The notes beneath the pieces were generated by a model. It was not told where the DNA came from, ran no database searches, and was given only the letters and a program-made list of their open reading frames with translations. From Candidatus Poseidoniales archaeon (GTDB lineage Archaea > Thermoplasmatota > Poseidoniia > Poseidoniales > Poseidoniaceae), in NCBI GenBank assembly GCA_012959845.1, contig DUCL01000031.1, forward strand, positions 1 through 6,854: a DNA stretch of 6,854 nt. The letters are read 5' to 3'. Within the stretch, counting starts at the first letter, position 1, and every line of letters starts with the position of its first letter. This document shows, piece by piece, positions 1-6,400 of the stretch. Both the position numbers and the translations under genes were made by a program.

Positions 1-1286
1 ATATATTCGGCCGGTTCTGCGACTTTAACATCCAAACCTTCAGCCCAGTCGCCTCTTTCATGCGATGGTATACCATATGGGTTTGAATCAGATTCAATAT
101 TTTCAATAGCACCCATCAAAGGCATGATAGTATCTTCAACCGCTGGGTCAAACTCCATTCTTTCCATCATCAGATGGCGGCGAGCATCGGTAAGTTTCGG
201 CACATGGTCGATGTAAATTGGACAGGCCTCAACACAAGCATGACAAGTAGTACAAGCCCAAATCGCTTGTTCATCAAGCCGTGCGATGATGTCTTCTTCT
301 GGCACCTCGCCAGCGATTAGCGTATCATAATGGTCGTTAGCATAACCCCTGAGCGAATGTATTACCGTCATAGGATTGAGTGGTTTACCCGAGGCATAAG
401 CAGGACAGACATCTTGACAGCGAGCACAAGAAGTACAAGCCCAGCCATCGATTAAATCTCTCCACGACAAATCTGTATAGTTAACAGTTCCAAATGATTC
501 AATATCCAAATCATCCAAAGGTACTGCCTTTCCATCTTCGCCAATCGCCAAAGGAAGCATAGTTCCCATCGGAGTCATATCGTGGAAGAATACATTTGGA
601 AAAGCCATCACTAAGTGCATGTGCTTTGAAAGTGGAATTAGGAAAAGGAAAGATGCAATCGCCAACATATGAGCCCAATAAGCAACCACTACCATAGTGG
701 TGCTTGGAATTATTGTTTGAGCGACCCAGTAACCGATTGGTTCCCATGTTTTACTTACTCCGTCTTCGCCTGCCTCAACTACGAATGCAGTAGTTGTAAT
801 GGTCATTATCAACAATAGAATTGCATTGCCTTCAACTTGGGATTTTCCTTTTAACTTATCAGGCGTGAAAATTGTTCGGCGAATCAAAGCCAGAGTACAA
901 CCGATAAAAGCGAGGAAATATCCGAATTCAACCATGATATTCCAAGGCCCGTTAATGACATCTGGCAGGAGATTATGAGAGAACCAATTTCCAGTTGCTA
1001 AATCAAACATATCGGTTGATAACATCAGGAATCCCCAGAACATCATTACATGGATTCCACCAGCAACTCTATCCTTCAAGACCTTCTTTTGACCTAACCA
1101 GCCAGTAATTACTTCTGAAATTCTTGCTCCCCAATTATCAAATCGGTTATCTGGCTTGCCAAGTCTAACTAAACGTGTAGCCTTTACAACTTGATAAGAG
1201 AAGAATCCTCCTGATACTGCCATCAATAGAGCAAAAATAGCGATTCCAGGAATCGGTCCATAATCCATGAATAGTGGATGTTCCAT
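1..1286 (-). CDS. Membrane-anchored HdrD/FadF-like 4Fe-4S oxidoreductase, N-terminal part (runs off left edge)
   Basis: The window holds 428 residues of the N-terminal part; the C-terminus lies before position 1. Residues about 10-34, 73-92, 115-136, 154-171 and 188-217 are hydrophobic helices, forming a NarI-like cytochrome b domain with H79, H206 and H224 as possible haem ligands. Two CX2CX2CX3CP motifs follow: C284/C287/C290/C294 and C345/C348/C351/C355, each able to hold a 4Fe-4S cluster. This order matches the heterodisulfide-reductase-related family that includes HdrD fusions, Bacillus FadF and ETF:menaquinone oxidoreductases. Those proteins usually continue into two cysteine-rich CCG domains, which would lie outside this window. 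The likely role is passing electrons between a soluble donor such as electron-transferring flavoprotein and the membrane quinone pool; the donor is inferred, not shown. The ATG at 1286 is chosen because GGTGAT, complementary to the 16S 3' end, lies 6 bases upstream; an ATG at 1268 is the alternative. The gene is divergent from mevalonate kinase. Confidence 0.88.
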   Translation of the reverse strand, partial: MEHPLFMDYGPIPGIAIFALLMAVSGGFFSYQVVKATRLVRLGKPDNRFDNWGARISEVITGWLGQKKVLKDRVAGGIHVMMFWGFLMLSTDMFDLATGNWFSHNLLPDVINGPWNIMVEFGYFLAFIGCTLALIRRTIFTPDKLKGKSQVEGNAILLLIMTITTTAFVVEAGEDGVSKTWEPIGYWVAQTIIPSTTMVVVAYWAHMLAIASFLFLIPLSKHMHLVMAFPNVFFHDMTPMGTMLPLAIGEDGKAVPLDDLDIESFGTVNYTDLSWRDLIDGWACTSCARCQDVCPAYASGKPLNPMTVIHSLRGYANDHYDTLIAGEVPEEDIIARLDEQAIWACTTCHACVEACPIYIDHVPKLTDARRHLMMERMEFDPAVEDTIMPLMGAIENIESDSNPYGIPSHERGDWAEGLDVKVAEPAEY

Positions 1287-1292
1287 TGACAA

Positions 1293-1298
1293 ATCACC
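1293..1298 (-). promoter_or_regulatory. Shine-Dalgarno sequence of the Fe-S oxidoreductase
   Basis: On the minus strand GGTGAT stands 6 bases before the ATG at 1286. It matches the distal part of the archaeal/bacterial anti-Shine-Dalgarno complement (AGGAGGTGAT). It supports 1286 rather than 1268 as the start. It abuts the hairpin at 1298-1319. Confidence 0.5.
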
Positions 1299-1319
1299 GT
1301 TGGGATTGGGCCCCCAACG
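1298..1319. repeat. Perfect 7-bp inverted repeat (hairpin) upstream of the Fe-S gene
   Basis: CGTTGGG at 1298-1304 is mirrored by CCCAACG at 1313-1319 with an 8-base spacer. On the minus strand the stem would end exactly at the ribosome binding site of the Fe-S oxidoreductase. It could be a leader hairpin or a regulator-binding dyad. Which of these it is cannot be told from sequence. Confidence 0.5.
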
Positions 1320-1326
1320 ATATAGC
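1319..1326 (-). promoter_or_regulatory. Possible TATA element for the Fe-S oxidoreductase
   Basis: The minus strand reads GCTATATC here, the most TATA-like stretch close to the start codon. A start site about 27 bases downstream would fall near 1295, giving a very short leader that just includes or clips the GGTGAT site. This is a weak match and is offered as a candidate only. Confidence 0.25.
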
Positions 1327-1343
1327 GTAGGGAAATAGATTAT

Positions 1344-1355
1344 TCAATGCATTGA
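1344..1355. repeat. 12-bp palindrome in the divergent intergenic region
   Basis: TCAATGCATTGA is a perfect 12-bp palindrome. Allowing one bulged T at 1343, the dyad extends three more bases on each side (TTA and TAA). It lies between the two divergent starts, about 58 bases from the Fe-S gene and 98 from mevalonate kinase, a usual place for a shared operator. No regulator is encoded in the window that could be matched to it. Confidence 0.4.
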
Positions 1356-1403
1356 TAATACCATTTGGTTAACTCCGGTAAGTTTGAGTGACCAATTATG
1401 TGG

Positions 1404-1413
1404 CATAATTATC
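1404..1413 (+). promoter_or_regulatory. Candidate TATA box of mevalonate kinase
   Basis: CATAATTATC is the best TATA-like stretch before mevalonate kinase. A start about 27 bases downstream falls near 1434-1436. That would give a leader of roughly 18 bases which just includes the AGGAGGT ribosome binding site at 1441. The geometry is consistent, but the call rests on spacing and AT content only. Confidence 0.4.
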
Positions 1414-1440
1414 AAGGGTCGCCCGACTGCCTTTGACTAG

Positions 1441-1447
1441 AGGAGGT
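1441..1447 (+). promoter_or_regulatory. Shine-Dalgarno sequence of mevalonate kinase
   Basis: AGGAGGT, a full-strength match to the 16S 3' end, is followed after 5 bases (1448-1452) by the ATG at 1453. It decides the start: the in-frame TTG at 1450 would sit only 2 bases from the motif, so translation should begin at 1453. Confidence 0.8.
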
Positions 1448-1452
1448 TTTTG

Positions 1453-2646
1453 ATGGCTAAAGTAATAGCAAGCGCACCAGGAAAGTGTATATTGTTCGGT
1501 GAACATGCTGTAGTTTTTGGACAACCTGCTGTTGCTGTTGCGATTGAACAGCGTATTACTGTTAGCCTCGAAGTATTGGAGAAAGCGAATGATGAATGGC
1601 GTATTGATGGCATGAAATTTATTGCTTCAAAACATCCTCACGTCAAGGCACTACGCTCAAGGATGTGGCAAAAAAGAGCAGGGGCGCCAGCACTTTCAAT
1701 TCATATTACTGGCGATATTCCTCCGGCCTCCGGATTGGGTTCTTCCGCAGCATTATCAGTCGCTGCAAGCGCTTGTTTACGCGCTGCAAGAGGACGTTGG
1801 TTATGCGCTGGAGGAAAAGCAACTAAACCGGAAGATTGGGCTGAAGGTTTCTCAAGCCAACTAATGGATACTGATGTTTATTCAGATGTTGTTGCAGAAA
1901 TAGATCCTGCGAGGAGAATGGGTAAAAACGGCCAAGGAGTTTCGCATGTGCATGGTGAATTAGCAATCGATGTTGATGAATGCGCATTACTTGGTCATGC
2001 TGTTGAAGCGATTGCCCAAGGGGGTAGAGCATCTCCTATGGATTCCTCAGTATGCGCTCATGGTGGATTTGTGTTACTCTCTGATAAAGTTGAAACTGCA
2101 GCTGATTGGTCGTATACTCGAACTCTGAAAACACCTGAAGGAGATAGAACTTGGCAGGTACATACCCTCCCAATATCATCAGAAGACCAAGATGTCTATT
2201 TGGTAATTGGTAACTCAGGCGTTCATGCTCCAACATCACAACAGGTAGCGAAAGTTGCCAAAGCGATGAGTCAAGAACCACAACGAATGAAAGAAATTGA
2301 AACTATTGGAGTCATTGCTCGGCGCGGAATTGAAGCGCTTCTAAAAGGTGATTTTGAAGCGGTTGGAAGAGCGATGAGTGAAAATCATCTGATGCTAAGA
2401 GGACTTGGAGTTTCATGTCAAGAATTAGAAAATTTGGTTCGTGCAGCAGCACCTACATCCCTCGGAGTAAAACTAACAGGGGCTGGTGGCGGCGGGTGTA
2501 TGGTAGCATTAACTCGCAATCCTAAGCAGACCAGTGAAGCGATTGAATTAGCGGGTGGAAGAACTCTAATCTCCAAACTTGGCAACACTGGAGTACGGAT
2601 AGAAAGCCATGAGGGCTTACCTTTTTGGAAATCAGTTGCCGAATAG
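1453..2646 (+). CDS. mvk: Mevalonate kinase (GHMP kinase family)
   Basis: This gene makes a 397-residue cytosolic kinase that phosphorylates mevalonate to 5-phosphomevalonate with ATP, an early step towards isoprenoids and archaeal ether lipids. Motif 1, APGKCILFGEHAVVFGQPA (8-26), contains K11, E17 and H18. The GHMP phosphate-binding loop PPASGLGSSAA covers 90-100. GRASPMDSS (191-199) supplies D197 as the expected catalytic base, with E185 as the likely magnesium ligand. The third motif KLTGAGGGGCMVAL covers 340-353. The GRASPMD form is the one I associate with archaeal mevalonate kinases rather than the PSGIDN form of eukaryotic enzymes. The distance from the phosphate loop to E185 is about 40 residues longer than in the animal enzyme, so about 115-175 holds an extra block. 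Other GHMP members (phosphomevalonate or galactokinase) fit the first motif and the SPMD site less well. It is transcribed with a leader and has no co-directional gene directly upstream. Confidence 0.93.
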   Translation: MAKVIASAPGKCILFGEHAVVFGQPAVAVAIEQRITVSLEVLEKANDEWRIDGMKFIASKHPHVKALRSRMWQKRAGAPALSIHITGDIPPASGLGSSAALSVAASACLRAARGRWLCAGGKATKPEDWAEGFSSQLMDTDVYSDVVAEIDPARRMGKNGQGVSHVHGELAIDVDECALLGHAVEAIAQGGRASPMDSSVCAHGGFVLLSDKVETAADWSYTRTLKTPEGDRTWQVHTLPISSEDQDVYLVIGNSGVHAPTSQQVAKVAKAMSQEPQRMKEIETIGVIARRGIEALLKGDFEAVGRAMSENHLMLRGLGVSCQELENLVRAAAPTSLGVKLTGAGGGGCMVALTRNPKQTSEAIELAGGRTLISKLGNTGVRIESHEGLPFWKSVAE

Positions 2647-2702
2647 GCCAACTGAATGATGTTTTTACTCTTCAGTAAATGCAATAAGTTGGCTTTCTTT
2701 TT
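2647..2702 (+). terminator. Probable mevalonate kinase transcription terminator
   Basis: GCCAACT directly after the stop codon (2647-2653) pairs perfectly with AGTTGGC at 2687-2693, and the run TTTCTTTTT (2694-2702) follows. An alternative inner hairpin pairs ACTGAA (2651-2656) with TTCAGT (2671-2676) around a loop that holds TTTTT. The two stems share bases and cannot form together. Archaeal RNA polymerase stops mainly at T-rich non-template tracts, so the T-runs may be the working part and the stems may be helpers or RNA 3'-end protection. Confidence 0.6.
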
Positions 2703-2706
2703 ATAT
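2698..2706 (+). promoter_or_regulatory. TATA box of the TBP gene
   Basis: TTTTTATATA begins at 2698 and its centre lies about 27 bases before the A of the ATG at 2730. This is the usual archaeal TATA-to-start distance, which places the transcription start at or within a base or two of the start codon. The gene is therefore expected to be leaderless, in agreement with the lack of any Shine-Dalgarno sequence before it. Confidence 0.65.
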
Positions 2707-2729
2707 AGTGGTTATAAGTGGCGAGCAAT

Positions 2730-3362
2730 ATGACCACTGATGAAGAGCGGCTAACAGTCGTAAACGTAGTAGCCAGCACTCGAGTAGCGGAAGAGCTTGA
2801 TCTTCCTGATATCGCAATTCAATTGAATTGCGAATACGAACCAGAACAATTCCCTGGTGTTGTATACCGTGTTGTTGAGCCAAAGTTGGCAATTTTGATG
2901 TTCCGTTCTGGAAGAGCAGTTTGTACTGGTGGAAAGAACAAGGCTAACATTCACACTGGAATTGAGCGCATGATTCAGGACCTACGAGCAGCAGGTATTG
3001 AGACATGGGACAAAAAGGATGTTGAAATCGAAGTTCAAAATATGGTTGCAACCTACGCACTTCACTACCCTGAAGATTACGATGGACTACAACGAATTGA
3101 CACCCTTGACCTTCCAAAGGGTTCCCCACTTGCAGGACTTCCTCGTAAGTTGAATCTTAACAACCTAACATTCCACTTGCCTTTCGACAAGGTTGAGTAC
3201 GAGCCAGAACAATTCCCTGGACTAATTTACCGGCTTGACTTCCCTAAGGTTGTCTGTTTGATTTTCGGTTCTGGAAAGATGGTAATTACCGGCGCACGTC
3301 ACAAGGACGAAATCCTTGAAGCCGTTGAAATTATCAAGGACGAATTAGCAGATCTGCTCTGA
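2730..3362 (+). CDS. tbp: TATA-box-binding protein (TBP), with an enlarged second repeat
   Basis: This gene encodes the general transcription factor that bends promoter DNA and recruits TFB and RNA polymerase. The 210 residues form the classical two-fold saddle: repeat 1 is about 8-90 and repeat 2 about 98-205. Both carry YEPEQFPG followed by (V/I)YR (36-47 and 157-168) and the strand ending in the second DNA-intercalating phenylalanine; the Phe pairs are F41/F58 and F162/F179. Archaeal TBPs are usually about 180-190 residues. The excess comes from about 26 extra residues at 112-138, between the first strand and first helix of repeat 2, plus 3 residues before its YEPEQ motif. The ATG at 2730 is preferred over the GTG at 2718 because the TATA box puts transcription start at 2730. 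All seven Phe codons are TTC and 11 of 12 Lys codons are AAG, as expected of a strongly expressed gene and unlike its neighbours. It is probably monocistronic. Confidence 0.95.
   Translation: MTTDEERLTVVNVVASTRVAEELDLPDIAIQLNCEYEPEQFPGVVYRVVEPKLAILMFRSGRAVCTGGKNKANIHTGIERMIQDLRAAGIETWDKKDVEIEVQNMVATYALHYPEDYDGLQRIDTLDLPKGSPLAGLPRKLNLNNLTFHLPFDKVEYEPEQFPGLIYRLDFPKVVCLIFGSGKMVITGARHKDEILEAVEIIKDELADLL
2812..2833. repeat. Perfect 22-bp palindrome inside the TBP coding sequence
   Basis: The half-site TCGCAATTCAA (2812-2822) is followed without a spacer by its exact reverse complement (2823-2833). It covers the codons for residues I28 to E35, in the first helix of repeat 1, about 82 bases after the presumed transcription start. 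As RNA it would form a hairpin; as DNA it could be a dimer-binding site. It may also be coincidence, since the underlying peptide is the normal TBP sequence. Confidence 0.7.
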
Positions 3363-3477
3363 GTACGTAATTACGAGTAATCTTTGCGATTATTCACGTA
3401 TGTTTGTCTATCTGTCTTTGTGAGATTATTTTGCTGACGGCAAAGAATAGATGAGGTAGTTCTGTTTTGCCTATCTT
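3363..3477. other. Intergenic region between TBP and the surface protein
   Basis: This gap follows the TBP stop. It holds a perfect 10-bp palindrome, CGTAATTACG (3366-3375), and a T-rich, pyrimidine-rich stretch around 3400-3432 that could end TBP transcription. A small hairpin pairs TTTGC (3430-3434) with GCAAA (3440-3444). A further TTTGCC at 3466-3471 could instead pair with GGCAAA at 3439-3444. AAAGAATAGAT (3442-3452) is the most TATA-like stretch at the right distance for a leaderless start at 3478, but it is a poor match. No Shine-Dalgarno sequence precedes the ATG at 3478. Confidence 0.4.
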
Positions 3478-6400
3478 ATGAGGCGCATGGCTGGTTCCGC
3501 AGTTCCTGCTGTGGCGCTATTTTTATTGATAGCAATTTCATCCCTCAGCCCTCTTGCTTTTTCTCAACAATACGAAGTATTTGATTCAATGGAACTTGAC
3601 GAATTAAGCCCTGCCAGAGCAGGTGCTTCTGGCGACCCGGGTGTTAGTGATGTCCCAGTTTGGAGAATTGGCGACAAGTGGATTTATGCTGGAACATTTA
3701 ACCCAACTGCATTGATTGTCAATAGCGGTGTTAGCGCTTCAGTGGGAGAAATAAATGGCGATACTACTGCAGAAGTTATCGCGATTACCGAAGAATCTGT
3801 TGACAATATGACAGTCTTAGCCTATACTCTTAGGTCATATGCTAATTTTGACAAATCCGGTATTGAATTAGATGGATATACTGGCAACGCATTTATTGAA
3901 TATACGCAGACCGAAGTTCTTCGTGTTAGTGATTTGGCAACGATAAGAAGTGATTTGGACATGTACATCAAATTCGTTCCATATGGAATTTCATCTCTAA
4001 CTAGAATTCTTGGAGATATTACAATTACCAATACATATTCACCTGTCAATGAAGTTTATGACTTCCCACTACGAGCGGATGAACGTTGGACTACAACAAA
4101 GACAACTAGTTCTACTTGGTCTGGAGCAAGTGATTACATTACTCCATTCCCGCCACCAACTTCCGATACCAATTCAACAACTTGGGAAGTGACAGATGTA
4201 GGAAGGCCATTCAATAATAGAGGGCAAACTATTGGTTATGGGGGTTGCAATCAATCATATGGCTTGACATCCTATGATATTGAAGGTGATGAATCTGGTT
4301 ATCGTTGGTATTGTCCCGAAGCGAGAAATTATGCATGGATGCATACCGAGGAAGATGTTGGATTGACTATTGATTTTAGACTGAAACAGTATATTCCAAA
4401 AGACTCCACTGGAGTGGATATGTATCAAAACCCAGGTAGTCGTAATCGCTGCATAAATGTTGAAACAACCAATTCAATTACTGCCCTAAATACACCTACT
4501 GAAGTTTGGGCCAATGTATCTGCTTCCTGCTTTTCAAACATTGCTGGATTGCAGTTGGAATTGCGCTATGAGACAACTGGATTCCTTGCATCTCTAACCA
4601 CCGCTGCAAATGGAAGCGCTTGGGCGGTTATCGATGTTTCAGATGAATTGGATTCTTCAGCCTACGATTTGGACTGGGCTAGTCACGCATTTGTTGCTAA
4701 AATTGCAAATCATATTGGTGTATCAACAATCACTTTAGATGAATATATGGTCGGTCTTGATTTAATCGCCGATTTAGATTCTGCAATAATAATTAGAAAT
4801 AGAAGTGGCATCACATCTGAATTGAATTCTATTACCGGCTGGAACGTGTTGCCTTCAGACCAATTATTCGTCGAGGTCTCAGTAAAAAATCGTGGGATTA
4901 CTACATCTGCACCTGCTGATATGTTGATTACTCACCCTGATGGCCAAAGCAGTAGACACATGATGTCTCCATTAGCGACTTATGCTGTCCACAAAGTCAA
5001 TTTTACTTGGACAGTCCCAGCGGACTCAACTATCGGCATTATCCCACTAAGTTGGGAAGCCGATCCTGATGCAGTCAATTCTGCTGATGCAAACTCAACA
5101 AATGATTATGCACAACTCAACCTTTTTGTTGGAAGATTGCCAACTGCTTTGGCAAATGATTCATCTGCACAAACAAATCAAGTTACTTTGATTGATGCTT
5201 CACAAAGTTTTGATGAAGACGGTGGTGATGTCTATTGCAAGTTTAATATTGCCTTTGATGATGGTTCGCGTCAATGGAATACAGAACGATTTATTTCGCA
5301 ATCCTGTATGATGAATTATTCATGGATTGATGATGGAGATTATCCTGTTGAAATTGTTGTTATTGATGATGAAAGAGATGAAGTAACGATTACACTAATC
5401 ATTGAAATTGAGAATAGAGCGCCGAGGATAGAGATTAGAAGTGCAAGAACTGAGGCAAAAGTTGAGCATCCAATTACATTATATGCATATGCAAATGATT
5501 CTGATTCTGAGAAAGTTTGGCCAGGTGTTGTAGATGTTTATTGGCCAAATACAATTTGTCAGGAAGGATACTATACGCGAGTATGTACTACAACAGCTCC
5601 TGAAGAGGGATGGCATTCGTTTTTGGCCATAGGTGAAGATGATGATTTCACAAAAACTACTGCCAGTATTGACATTAAATTCACCAATATTGCACCACAT
5701 GGAACTACGATTCAATTGCTGAATGGCTCCACTGCTATGCAGAGCGATAACCAACATATTTGGCAGGTAGATGAAGACCAATTAGTCAATGTCAAAGGTC
5801 AATCTGAAGATTCAATCGATGATATTGACGAGTTGACACATACTTGGTGGCCCGATGATGCACAACCCTCCTTGATGAAGAGTTTTGAAGGAAGAATTTC
5901 TCAATATCCAATGCTGTGGAGTGATTCGGGCTTACACAAAATTCGTCTACAGGTATCCGATACTGATGGTGAATCAAGTGCGGTTGAAGAACGCTGGGTC
6001 AATGTCAACAATGTTGTGCCAACCATTGAGCCGTTGGACAAATTATTACCTATAGCCGAAGGACAAGAGATTAGTATTACTGGTTCTGCAAATGATACAG
6101 AAAGTGATGTATCTACGCTAGTCAGATGCTGGGATGTTGATCCTGGAATTGATAGTGATGATTATGGCTCTGCATCAGATGACTGTGACATTCGAGGAGA
6201 TGAATTGACATATTCATGGAATAGGAGTGGCTCACATACAATCATCTACCATGTTACAGATAATGATGGAGCTCATTCGAGCGAAGTCATCATCATTGAA
6301 GTTCTCAACATGCCTCCGAAGGTAAGAATCACTGATGTCTCTTGTGTTGCATACAGCGAATGCATCCTTGATGCTTCTGCGACAACTGATTCATTGAATG

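Noticed and set aside
511..747. Minus-strand 78-residue frame within the Fe-S oxidoreductase gene
   Set aside because: It is a different frame of the same strand as the oxidoreductase. The oxidoreductase frame holds the helices and continues without break into the cysteine motifs.
1450..1452. TTG as an earlier start of mevalonate kinase
   Set aside because: It lies only 2 bases after AGGAGGT, too close for initiation. The ATG at 1453 has better spacing and gives the normal N-terminus MAKVIASAPGK.
1622..1864. Frameshift in mevalonate kinase as the cause of the unusual middle segment
   Set aside because: The alternative frame there carries no mevalonate kinase motif. The main frame joins the phosphate loop to the SPMD and GAGGGG motifs without interruption, so an insertion is simpler.
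2718..2720. GTG as an earlier start of TBP
   Set aside because: The TATA box at 2698-2706 predicts transcription beginning near 2730, downstream of the GTG. There is no Shine-Dalgarno sequence before it, and the added residues are not part of the TBP fold.
5479..5781. Antisense open frame of 100 residues opposite the PKD-like repeats
   Set aside because: Its composition is that of reverse-strand Asp- and Asn-rich codons. No recognisable domain or start signal is present.
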